A stretch of DNA of 64,000 nt from Bacillus paralicheniformis (GTDB lineage Bacteria > Bacillota > Bacilli > Bacillales > Bacillaceae). Within the stretch, counting starts at the first letter, position 1, and every line of letters starts with the position of its first letter. The notes under the pieces were generated by a model that searched no databases, was not told where the DNA came from, and saw only the letters and a program-made list of their open reading frames with translations. Below, in pieces: positions 26,055 through 32,578 of this stretch. Where the stretch lies: positions 62,001 to 126,000 of the forward strand of contig NZ_LBMN02000012.1 of the NCBI RefSeq assembly GCF_001042485.2, given 5' to 3'. A program made the position numbers and the translations under genes.

Positions 26055-27134
26055 CTATTTTAATAAAGTTTTAAGCTTTGCTTTAGTGTCAGATCCATAA
26101 ATGCCATCTGCAGACAACCCGTGCATTAACTGGAAACGTTTGACTGCGTTCGCCGTTTTCGGTCCGTAATAACCATCTATGCCGTTATTCTTCGCTCCTT
26201 TGTCTGGATAGAAATAGAGGGCAGCTAGAGCCTCTTGAATCTGTCGGACGCCTGTCCCTTTCATCAGTGGGCTTTTCACCTTATAGATGCCAGACGGCAG
26301 CGGGTAGGATGTTTTTTTGCCGTTAGAGGAAGGCTTTTTCTTTTTCGCTCCAATGGCTGCAAGGGCCTTTTCCGTTGCTGGACCGTAAATTCCATCCACC
26401 GCGATACCCGCTTTCTTTTGTAACGCTTTGACAGCTTGCACCGTTTCATTTTCGTAAGACCCATCAGCCCCGTATTTCGGCAGTGAGAAGCCAGCGGCAA
26501 TCAAACGTTTCTGCAGCGCCTTGACCTGGGAACCGGACGCCCCTTTTTTCAGAATGGTCCCTGTGGATTTGCTTGACTGGCTCGTTGATGATGTTGTCTT
26601 TGACACCGTTTTATTTCCAAGCAGGGAATCGACTTTTTTCCTGAATGTCGTCAGCTGGCTGGAATCGCTCACCCACGGTGCCGGACAAATTTTGTTTGTT
26701 ACATCGTAATGGCGGACGATTTTGTTAGTAGAAAGACCGTAACGCTTGCACAGGTCGGCAACCAATTCAGCGGCATTCTGAACCGTTTCACTGTGAATCA
26801 TGCCGTCTTTTTCGACACACATTTCAACGCTGATTGACTTTGTGTTGGCGTTCGGTTTAAGAAAACTCACATAACAGCGGTTTTTATCATGTGCATGGTA
26901 CGCGACTTCATTTTCAGGAATGATGTGCTGCGCTTCTTTACGGTCCACAAAATAATGAGCTGAAGCTTTGCGTTTAATGGCTATACATGTGCCATTGAAG
27001 TAATCCCTCTCATTCAATGCAGAAGCGCCCGGCGTCGCCGTATAGTGCATGACAATCCCTTTCACTCCTGCCAACTTCAGCCCTGGACGAGTATATTGAT
27101 TGACTTTCACAAAGTTTTTCACGACTTTAACCAT
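26055..27134 (-). CDS. phage N-acetylmuramoyl-L-alanine amidase (BlyA/XlyA type endolysin)
   Basis: 359 residues. The N-terminal amidase_2 domain (about 1-165) has zinc ligands in KGIVMHYTAT (His), VRHYDVTNKICPAPW (His, Cys) and a catalytic Glu in SISVEMCVEK. Two peptidoglycan-binding repeats follow: KGASGSQVKALQKRLIAAGF (about 198-262) and VRQIQEALAALYFYPDKGAK (about 290-357). Length and order match SPbeta BlyA (367) and related endolysins. It lies downstream of xhlA-xhlB, forming a complete lysis cassette. Confidence 0.9.
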   Translation of the reverse strand: MVKVVKNFVKVNQYTRPGLKLAGVKGIVMHYTATPGASALNERDYFNGTCIAIKRKASAHYFVDRKEAQHIIPENEVAYHAHDKNRCYVSFLKPNANTKSISVEMCVEKDGMIHSETVQNAAELVADLCKRYGLSTNKIVRHYDVTNKICPAPWVSDSSQLTTFRKKVDSLLGNKTVSKTTSSTSQSSKSTGTILKKGASGSQVKALQKRLIAAGFSLPKYGADGSYENETVQAVKALQKKAGIAVDGIYGPATEKALAAIGAKKKKPSSNGKKTSYPLPSGIYKVKSPLMKGTGVRQIQEALAALYFYPDKGAKNNGIDGYYGPKTANAVKRFQLMHGLSADGIYGSDTKAKLKTLLK

Positions 27135-27185
27135 TTGAACTCCTCCAATTTTGTTTTAAATAAAAAAGGCTGCCAGCCGGCAACC

Positions 27186-27449
27186 TCATTTCGTTAATCC
27201 CTTTTGTTTCAAAGTCTCTTTCTGCAACTTTCCTTTGCTTGTGACATAGTTGTTTTTGAACCAAGCGACCAACGTCGTGACGATTGTAAAAATCGTGGAG
27301 CCGGCCAAATACAAAGCGTCGGCCAACGTATTGACCTGATCCTCGCTGATCGGCAAAGCTGATTTTCCAAACATGATCAATGTCTGGTTTACCAATGCAA
27401 CAAAAAGAAGCACCGTCCTGATGACCGTGCCTTTGTCTAAGTTTTTCAT
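27186..27449 (-). CDS. xhlB: XhlB/BhlB holin
   Basis: 87 residues, the same length as PBSX XhlB and very similar in pattern ([58 protein letters not shown]). Two membrane helices and a basic C-terminus are typical of the phage holin family that lets the endolysin reach the wall. It lies 15 bases after xhlA and before the amidase gene. Confidence 0.9.
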   Translation of the reverse strand: MKNLDKGTVIRTVLLFVALVNQTLIMFGKSALPISEDQVNTLADALYLAGSTIFTIVTTLVAWFKNNYVTSKGKLQKETLKQKGLTK

Positions 27450-27464
27450 ATTGTGTTTACCTCC

Positions 27465-27734
27465 TTATTTCTGCAGTAGATTATAAAAAACAGCGATTGC
27501 GCCGCCAATGATGCCGGTGCTGACCGCTGTAATGATCGCGCCGGTGATACTGCGCTTGATCCAAGTTGTGTTTTCCTCGATCTTGTTCAGCTTTTCATTG
27601 ATAGAGATAATCTGCTGATCATGGCGTTCAGAAGTTCTTTCCAGGGTGCTGACACGTTTCTCAAGCGTTTTTTGATCCGCCTTGATCTCTTTAATCTCTT
27701 TCTGAAAAACTTCGTATTCGTTTGTTTGCGACAT
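27465..27734 (-). CDS. xhlA: XhlA, holin partner
   Basis: 89 residues from the ATG at 27734 behind GGGAGGATTAAGGGAG; a longer frame runs upstream without a good start. The N-terminal two-thirds is coiled coil (EYEVFQKEIKEIKADQKTLE, RHDQQIISINEKLNKIEE) and the C-terminus one membrane helix (GAIITAVSTGIIGGAIAVFY). This is the hemolysin XhlA family, which works with XhlB in host lysis. Confidence 0.9.
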   Translation of the reverse strand: MSQTNEYEVFQKEIKEIKADQKTLEKRVSTLERTSERHDQQIISINEKLNKIEENTTWIKRSITGAIITAVSTGIIGGAIAVFYNLLQK

Positions 27735-27782
27735 CTCCCTTAATCCTCCCGTTCTCACATCGTTTTCACCTCCTCCGAGGCA

Positions 27783-27810
27783 AAATAAAAACACCGTTTT
27801 TTACGGCGTG
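27783..27810 (-). terminator. terminator upstream of xhlA
   Basis: On the minus strand ACGCCGT/ACGGTGT forms a short stem around AAAA, followed by TTTTTATTTT. It ends transcription from the truncated tail-type gene. Confidence 0.7.
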
Positions 27811-27813
27811 ATC

Positions 27814-28077
27814 TTACAAGAAATGAGTAACCACAAGGTTTTTAATTTTCACGTCTGTTTCTCCGTTATTGGTCAACATAAGTCGCGGAGAGGCAGCTAA
27901 TAAATCAACCTTCTGAGCGTCTCGGTCATTATTTTCTAATACAATGACATCTTCATAACCCTTCAGGGTATAGTTGCTTGTTCCCGGGATGATGTAAGTC
28001 ATGCGAACACTCAGATTCGTCTTTTCATAAAGATAAATCGCGAGTCCAAGCTGATGACCTGCCGATCGATTGAGGTT
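27814..28077 (-). pseudogene. 3' fragment of a phage tail/structural gene
   Basis: The last 83 or so residues (SAGHQLGLAIYLYEKTNLSV, IIPGTSNYTLKGYEDVIVLE, ending NGETDVKIKNLVVTHFL) read like the C-terminus of a phage minor structural protein and sit in the right place just before xhlA. The open frame continues upstream only into sequence antisense to a helix-turn-helix gene, so the natural 5' part is missing. The break lies at about 28050-28077. The fragment is interpreted as what is left after a deletion that removed the structural genes. Confidence 0.65.
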
Positions 28078-28254
28078 ATGAAAGAAAAGGGAATTCAAAG
28101 TCAAAAGGAATTAGCTGAGTTGGTTGGTACTACAGAGGCAACAATAAGCAGATTTAAAACGAATAACAGATATGACATCACAACATTATTTATTATTAGT
28201 AGAGGATTAAACGTGCCTATAGAGTATGTTAAGGAGATTAAAGACGAACAGTAA
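28078..28254 (+). pseudogene. truncated phage repressor-like HTH
   Basis: About 58 residues: EKGIQSQKELAELVGTTEAT, then ISRFKTNNRYDITTLFIISR and LNVPIEYVKEIKDE. This is the central and C-terminal part of a Cro/cI-type helix-turn-helix domain, but the first helix is incomplete and the ATG at 28078 has only GAGG two bases upstream. The 5' end coincides with the break that truncates the divergent tail-type gene. It may still be translated, but is probably non-functional. Confidence 0.5.
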
Positions 28255-28289
28255 ACCATATAGTGCGGTAGGGCATGAAAAAGCGCATA

Positions 28290-28322
28290 TAAAGAAAAAA
28301 GCCCGTCTCTGGTGAGCGGGCT
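28290..28322 (-). terminator. terminator of the DUF1433 gene
   Basis: On the minus strand AGCCCG/CGGGCT with an 11-base loop is followed by TTTTTTCTTT. Confidence 0.75.
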
Positions 28323-28331
28323 ATTATTCTA

Positions 28332-28670
28332 TCATCGAGTACACAACTCATCTTTACATTCTTCTTTAGGTTCAGCATCCACGGTATATGACAATATTTC
28401 TTTATTTCCCGGATCATACAAACCTTCAAACTCTTTATCTCCGTTCGTATGTCCCTCTACTGTTATACCTCCCATTGGATTAATATAATAATCATCGGAA
28501 AAGTGGATATTATCAACATCTTTATAATTGGTTTTTAAAAACTTTTCCATATGATTCTGAGCTTCTTCAAATAAAGCAATCTCTTTTTCTTTTTGATCGT
28601 GCTGATGCTTCATAAAAAATCCCCCAACTGCTATAATTATTAAAATAAGGATAATTATGTACTTTTTCAT
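28332..28670 (-). CDS. DUF1433-type membrane-anchored protein, candidate immunity protein
   Basis: 112 residues. An uncleaved N-terminal membrane anchor (KKYIIILILIIIAVGGFFMK) is followed by a small extracytoplasmic domain with the segments EAQNHMEKFLKTNYKDVDNI and YYINPMGGITVEGHTNGDKE, which fit the DUF1433 family of Bacillus. There is no lipobox Cys. It is divergent from the lipase-domain gene and shares its AT-rich composition. An outward-facing, membrane-bound protein next to a secreted lipase suits an immunity role, as lipoprotein TilA does for staphylococcal TslA. The immunity role is inferred. Confidence 0.6.
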   Translation of the reverse strand: MKKYIIILILIIIAVGGFFMKHQHDQKEKEIALFEEAQNHMEKFLKTNYKDVDNIHFSDDYYINPMGGITVEGHTNGDKEFEGLYDPGNKEILSYTVDAEPKEECKDELCTR

Positions 28671-28723
28671 TTGAAAATCAACCCTTTCTTATCCTATTTT
28701 ACAAAAATAAAGAGGCGATGTAT

Positions 28724-30166
28724 ATGAGCGACAAGATAAAAGTTCCAAAAATAACAGATAAAACTTATTATACGCTAAGTCAAGAATCTTACAATCGCGA
28801 TAGATTAGATAGTAAGTTAAAGACAGGGAAACCAATACAAACAGATCAAAAAACCTATTGGTTTGTCGAAAAGATTAAGAGAGACCATGATACAGGACTA
28901 GATGCCGTAGTTTTTTCCCAGGGCAAAAAAACTGAAGGTGGTAAGTGGGTAAAATCAGATAACCCTAAAAATGTCGTCGTAGCCTTCGCAGGAACTGATC
29001 CTAAAAGCCAATTCTTTCAAGATGTTGTTGACGCTGACGGCGGTAACGTTGTTATGGGTCTTGATCCGAAAAAGAAATCGCAATACATAATCGAAAAAGA
29101 TGCGAAGGATACATCAAAAACAATAGGAAAATACAACGCAACCCCCTCACAAGACGCGATGCTTAGCACCGGTAAATACAAATTAATTACGAAAACGTCC
29201 CAAATCGGGCAAGCTGACGATCTGGTACGGGAAGTTAAACAAAAGTATAAAGGCACCTCGACGGTTATTTCAACAACCGGACACTCTCTTGGCGGCGCAG
29301 AGGCTGAATACAGCGCTGTGAACAATGATATATGCGCAGTCGCATTCAACAATCCTTCCGTCGTTAAATTGCATGCTGAAGAAAAGCAAAAGGAGATCCG
29401 AAGCGGCAAATATGACTCGTCTGTAAAAGCGATTGTCAATCCGGATGATATGACTGGTTCCGGCTGGTGGGATGAGTACGAACGACACGCAGGCAGAACA
29501 ATATATACCAAAGACCCCTCTACTTCGCGTGTGGAACGACAAATACGACTAGATCCGAAGTATAACGGCGGTATATTTGGCACAGTGTTTAATGTCGCTG
29601 TAGACTACATTGCTACGACAGCAATGGGAATGCCGGATACACACGGACTCAACAAAGGCAACTTTACCTTCGACGAAAACGGCAATGTTCAAAATATAGA
29701 GGGCGATGAGCTCGTATACGATAAAAATTTAAAAGCAATGCTTCCACCGGAAGTTGCATCCGGAAGTGGCGCAATTAAAGTAACACCCGAAGTCGCTAAG
29801 CAGCTCGCGCAAAAAGTAAATGCGATGATCAACGATCTCCGGACGATGAAACGGGAAGCCGAAAACGCTTATCAGGAACACGACGCCGAGATCAACGATC
29901 TGAAACACGATACCTACCGTCAGGTCGGCCACGGTTTATACGACAAGCTGACACTCGAAGATGTAAACAATACGCTGAAAAACCTGGCGCAGTCGTTTGA
30001 CAAAAAAGGCAATCCGCTCTTTTACGATGTTCATGCCGAAAAAGCGTACATCGCCTCATTAAAAAATACGATTTCAGATTTAGAAGACATCAGCGGGTAC
30101 CTTGCGCAGATCGCAAAAGATTTTAAATCGAAAGATAAAATGCTGGCAAACTGGCTTAAGCTTTAG
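28724..30166 (+). CDS. lipase-domain toxin with C-terminal helical (reverse-LXG-like) domain
   Basis: 480 residues from the ATG at 28724 (GAGGCG eight bases upstream); an ATG six bases earlier is too close to that site. Numbering counts from the longer start. The N-terminal class-3 lipase fold has VVVAFAGTD (86-94), the nucleophile elbow TGHSLGG (Ser190), IVNPDDMTG (Asp243 or 244) and ERHAGRTIY (His257). From about 350 the protein is all helical (VAKQLAQKVNAMINDLRTMK, YGKL-like NTLKNLAQSF, TISDLEDISGYLAQIAKDFK). Toxin first and helical targeting domain last matches the type VII secreted phospholipase TslA of Staphylococcus aureus (about 476 residues). Secretion by the host Yuk system and antibacterial action are inferred. 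Confidence 0.65.
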   Translation: MSDKIKVPKITDKTYYTLSQESYNRDRLDSKLKTGKPIQTDQKTYWFVEKIKRDHDTGLDAVVFSQGKKTEGGKWVKSDNPKNVVVAFAGTDPKSQFFQDVVDADGGNVVMGLDPKKKSQYIIEKDAKDTSKTIGKYNATPSQDAMLSTGKYKLITKTSQIGQADDLVREVKQKYKGTSTVISTTGHSLGGAEAEYSAVNNDICAVAFNNPSVVKLHAEEKQKEIRSGKYDSSVKAIVNPDDMTGSGWWDEYERHAGRTIYTKDPSTSRVERQIRLDPKYNGGIFGTVFNVAVDYIATTAMGMPDTHGLNKGNFTFDENGNVQNIEGDELVYDKNLKAMLPPEVASGSGAIKVTPEVAKQLAQKVNAMINDLRTMKREAENAYQEHDAEINDLKHDTYRQVGHGLYDKLTLEDVNNTLKNLAQSFDKKGNPLFYDVHAEKAYIASLKNTISDLEDISGYLAQIAKDFKSKDKMLANWLKL

Positions 30167-30177
30167 GAGATGACATA

Positions 30178-30510
30178 ATGGAAAATTTCAATAAACTCGC
30201 CTCACTCAACAACTTAAACGGTGATCAAGAAGATACGCTCCTCATACGACGCAATCAGCTTCAAATGCTGAAAACGGGCATGAGAGTAACGGCCGCAACT
30301 AAGCTTGAAGGCATTAAAACGACACTAAGACCGAAGTTTAAAATAGACGATATACAAAAAGAAATGAACAGCGTTTATTCATCGCTTCTCTACAGCTTCG
30401 AAGGAAAAGCGCGGCAGGCGCTCGCTCAGCGAATCAGCCAAAGCGCCCAGCAGCTTATTGCGACAGAAAAGGACGGAGAGAGCTTTGTGAACGGATTTAA
30501 GACGAGATAG
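30178..30510 (+). CDS. small helical partner of the lipase toxin
   Basis: 110 residues, all helical (RRNQLQMLKTGMRVTAATKL, IQKEMNSVYSSLLYSFEGKA, ALAQRISQSAQQLIATEKDG). It starts 11 bases after the toxin stop, behind TAGGAGATGACATA, so the two are co-transcribed. Small helical proteins encoded beside LXG or reverse-LXG toxins bind the targeting domain and form the secretion complex. It has no WXG motif. A partner/chaperone role is inferred from position and helicity. Confidence 0.6.
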   Translation: MENFNKLASLNNLNGDQEDTLLIRRNQLQMLKTGMRVTAATKLEGIKTTLRPKFKIDDIQKEMNSVYSSLLYSFEGKARQALAQRISQSAQQLIATEKDGESFVNGFKTR

Positions 30511-30536
30511 AGGCGCCAAAATAGGCGTCTTTTTTC
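30511..30536 (+). terminator. terminator of the toxin operon
   Basis: AGGCGCC pairs with GGCGTCT (one G:U) around AAAATA, followed by TTTTTT. Confidence 0.8.
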
Positions 30537-30590
30537 GTTAACATACCACTGACTGACCGTTGACTTATAGGATTGCTATCGCCTACCTTT

Positions 30591-30633
30591 ACAGGGTAGA
30601 GGTCGCTGGTTCGAGCCCAGTCGGAATCATACC
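30591..30633 (+). repeat. attR: orphan tRNA-Val 3' end
   Basis: An exact 43-bp copy of 24474-24516. The preceding CTACCTT also matches, but the base at 30590 is T instead of G, so this copy would read TAC in the anticodon position. No 5' half is present, so it is not a functional tRNA. Confidence 0.93.
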
Positions 30634-30639
30634 GAATCG

Positions 30640-30684
30640 AACGGCAGGAAAACGTTGATTTTCAACGGATTTTCTGCCGTTTTT
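30640..30684 (+). terminator. long hairpin after attR, probable original tRNA terminator
   Basis: AACGGCAG...CGTTGA pairs with TCAACG...CTGCCGTT with small internal mismatches, followed by TTTTT. It lies seven bases after the att core and may have been the tRNA-Val terminator before integration. Confidence 0.75.
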
Positions 30685-30814
30685 GCGTTTGATTTTTTCC
30701 ATTCTTACCTCTCATACTCTATATGTCTTCATTCAACAAAAAACAGTCGCTGATCGAAAGAGTTATGGTAAAATATTGTTTGTACAAAGTTCGGGCTCAC
30801 TCAAGGGAAGTTGG

Positions 30815-30839
30815 CTCATCCCCTATGAAAGGGGGTGAG
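30815..30839 (+). promoter_or_regulatory. hairpin sequestering the toxin Shine-Dalgarno
   Basis: CTCATCCCC and GGGGGTGAG form a 9-bp stem (one G:U) with loop TATGAAA. The 3' arm is the ribosome binding site of the peptide gene at 30844. Confidence 0.75.
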
Positions 30840-30843
30840 GCTT

Positions 30844-30921
30844 ATGACAGCATACGAAACAATCTCGTTAATGATTGCTTTCGGCATGTTAATTGCCGTG
30901 TTGTCGAAGAAAGAAAAATAG
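30844..30921 (+). CDS. 25-residue holin-like type I toxin peptide
   Basis: The peptide begins MTAYETISLMIAFGMLIAVL and ends SKKEK: a short acidic N-terminus, one membrane helix and a basic tail, the pattern of the putative holin-like toxin (Hol_Tox, TxpA/BsrG-related) family of Firmicutes. GGGGGTGAGG gives a very strong ribosome binding site five bases upstream, but it is buried in a hairpin. The gene sits inside the structured transcription unit described at 30769-31041, just outside attR. Toxicity has not been shown; assignment rests on peptide pattern and RNA structure. Confidence 0.65.
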   Translation: MTAYETISLMIAFGMLIAVLSKKEK

Positions 30922-31041
30922 ACTTCCCTTGAGCCCTGGTAATGTTCAAAGGGAAGTCTATATTTAAAATGACTGAGCCAAGCCCTTGTTGGGCCGCTTT
31001 GTACAATCGACTCGACTGTTGGCGCAGTCGGGTCTTTTTTA

Positions 31042-31540
31042 TTTTATGCATTTCTTTTAAAAAAATACACCTGAACGTTTGAGCGATACGTTGATGACGC
31101 ACCTGTGGTCTTTTTATGATTTTGACAGTCTATCTTCAAATTCATATTACCAATTTCAACCCACTAAATCAACTAATAGTGTCATTCACCTCTCGGGATA
31201 AATGAAAATATTCGAGGGTAAACCGTGCTTCTTCTTCCAATGCTTTTGAACAACCACATTATTTTTTCATAATTCACAATATCCAAAATAATCCAAAGTA
31301 AGTCGAATTAATCACCTCCAACTCTTTAACATTCAGACGAAAAAATGACTTTTGTTTGATTGTTTTTTAAATATGGATATTTTCTGGGTTTTCCACTTTA
31401 TTTCAGGACTACAAAACAAGTCCTTTGTCTGATTGAGAGAGACCGAACCCCTGCTAAAATAAAGTGCGTGTTGTTGGGAAATATTTCTCAAAGGGAGGAC
31501 CGATTGTTAAAGGATATGGAGATTTGAAAGGAGAACAACT
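31042..31540. other. intergenic stretch with abnA promoter
   Basis: About 500 AT-rich bases without a convincing gene. A SigA-like promoter, TTGAGA (31433-31438) and TAAAAT (31455-31460) with 16-bp spacing, probably serves abnA, leaving an 80-base leader. No clear catabolite-responsive element or AraR box was recognised. Confidence 0.5.
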
Positions 31541-32491
31541 GTGGCTAAGACGATTATTTCTGGTTTCATTTTATTTTTTCTGCTTATTTTTTCGGGAGCT
31601 GAGCCAACATCAGCGGCTTTTTGGGATACAAAAGGAGACAACGTTATTCATGATCCTTCCATGATTAAAGAAGGAAATACATGGTATACATTCGGTACTG
31701 GTATCGGCAATGGAATCCGCGTCATCAAATCGACAGACGGAAAAACGTGGAGCCCAGCGCCAAGTATTTTTACAACTCCATTATCATGGTGGAAAAAGTT
31801 CGTGCCAAACCATGAAAAAAACCAATGGGCGCCTGATATCAGCTATTACAATGGTCGCTATTGGCTTTATTATGCGGTATCCGCGTTCGGCTCCAATACT
31901 TCGGCGATCGGACTGGCTTCAACAGACCGGATCTCTTCCGGAAATTGGCGCGACGACGGGCTTGTCACCCGGACGACGACCTCGAACAATTATAATGCGA
32001 TCGACCCTGAGTTAGTCATTGATAAAGAAGGAAATCCGTGGCTGTCCTTCGGCTCGTTTTGGAGCGGCATCAAGCTGACAAAGCTTGATAAAAAAACGAT
32101 GAAACCTACAGGGAAGGTTTATTCGATCGCATCAAGGCCGAGCCATGGCGGAGCGGTTGAAGCGCCGTCTATCACATATAAAAACGGCTACTATTATTTA
32201 TTCGTTTCGTTCGATAAATGCTGTCAAGGTGTGAACAGCACGTATAAAATCGCTTACGGCCGCTCAACAAAAATCACGGGACCTTACTATGACAAAAGCG
32301 GCAAGAAAATGACGGAAGGCGGAGGCACAATCCTCGACTCCGGAAACGACCAATGGAAGGGCCCGGGCGGCGCAGATATCGTGAACGGCAACATCATCGT
32401 CAGACATGGTTATGATGCGCTTGACAATGGAGCGCCTAAGCTGCTGATTAATGATTTATACTGGGATTCCAAAGGCTGGCCGAGGTATTAG
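31541..32491 (+). CDS. abnA: extracellular endo-alpha-1,5-L-arabinanase AbnA (GH43)
   Basis: 316 residues from a GTG start behind AAAGGAG. The signal peptide (FILFFLLIFSGAEPTSAA) is cleaved before FWDT at about 27. The five-bladed propeller of GH43 carries the catalytic base Asp38 (VIHDPSM), the pKa-modulating Asp155 (NAIDPEL) and the acid Glu207 (AVEAPSI). Long stretches match B. subtilis AbnA (QWAPDISYYNGRYWLYYAVS, SFDKCCQGVNSTYKIAYGRS, GGGTILDSGNDQWKGPGG). It cuts arabinan of plant pectin outside the cell. Confidence 0.94.
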   Translation: MAKTIISGFILFFLLIFSGAEPTSAAFWDTKGDNVIHDPSMIKEGNTWYTFGTGIGNGIRVIKSTDGKTWSPAPSIFTTPLSWWKKFVPNHEKNQWAPDISYYNGRYWLYYAVSAFGSNTSAIGLASTDRISSGNWRDDGLVTRTTTSNNYNAIDPELVIDKEGNPWLSFGSFWSGIKLTKLDKKTMKPTGKVYSIASRPSHGGAVEAPSITYKNGYYYLFVSFDKCCQGVNSTYKIAYGRSTKITGPYYDKSGKKMTEGGGTILDSGNDQWKGPGGADIVNGNIIVRHGYDALDNGAPKLLINDLYWDSKGWPRY

Positions 32492-32497
32492 CTTTTA

Positions 32498-32530
32498 AAC
32501 CGAGCAGAAAAATATCTGCTCGGTTTTTTC
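32498..32530 (+). terminator. terminator of abnA
   Basis: AACCGAGCAGA/TCTGCTCGGTT stem with a six-base loop and T-run. Confidence 0.9.
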
Positions 32531-32578
32531 TGTTGTTTTAGCAGTCCAGCTTTGCAAGAGCTCCATCCAAAAAAATGT

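Larger units (their letters stand above)
24474..30633. mobile_element. 6.1-kb tRNA-Val-integrated prophage remnant with toxin cargo
   Basis: The segment lies between 43-bp direct repeats that are the 3' part of tRNA-Val(GAC). The intact tRNA is at the left and an orphan 3' end at the right, the signature of site-specific integration. Contents: a frameshifted yolD-like gene, a GAF membrane protein and small coiled-coil protein, a lysis cassette (XhlA, XhlB, amidase), truncated tail-type and repressor genes meeting at one junction, a DUF1433-type protein, a lipase-domain toxin and a small partner. No integrase or recombinase was recognised, so it is a decayed or trans-mobilised element. Parts are visibly more AT-rich than flanking DNA. 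Confidence 0.85.
30769..31041 (+). ncRNA. type I toxin-antitoxin-like locus (structured toxin mRNA)
   Basis: A compact transcription unit. An extended -10 (TATGG-TAAAAT, box 30769-30774) is followed by TTGTACAAAG (30780-30789), whose complement CTTTGTACAA lies at 30997-31006. CTCAAGGGAAG (30800-30810) is complementary to CTTCCCTTGAG (30923-30933). The toxin Shine-Dalgarno is in a 9-bp hairpin (30815-30839). A strong plus-strand terminator with stem GACTCGACTG/CAGTCGGGTC and T-run ends at 31041. A second hairpin (30921-30958) is followed on the minus strand by TATTTTTCTTT and would terminate an antisense RNA. Such 5'/3' pairing is typical of type I toxin mRNAs. I could not identify the antisense promoter. 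Confidence 0.65.

Noticed and set aside
30583..30633. possible second tRNA-Val gene
   Set aside because: Only the anticodon arm and 3' half match; no acceptor 5' strand or D-arm precedes it. It is better explained as attR.
24474..30633. search for an integrase, transposase or relaxase in the tRNA-Val element
   Set aside because: None of the open frames on either strand shows tyrosine or serine recombinase, transposase or relaxase motifs, so none is annotated.
30723..30932. 69-residue open frame across the type I toxin locus
   Set aside because: No ribosome binding site and it runs in another frame through structured RNA elements; the 25-residue frame with a strong Shine-Dalgarno is preferred.
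30960..31140. promoter for the antisense antitoxin RNA
   Set aside because: Several A/T-rich hexamers are present on the minus strand, but no convincing -35/-10 pair with proper spacing was found, so no antitoxin start is given.
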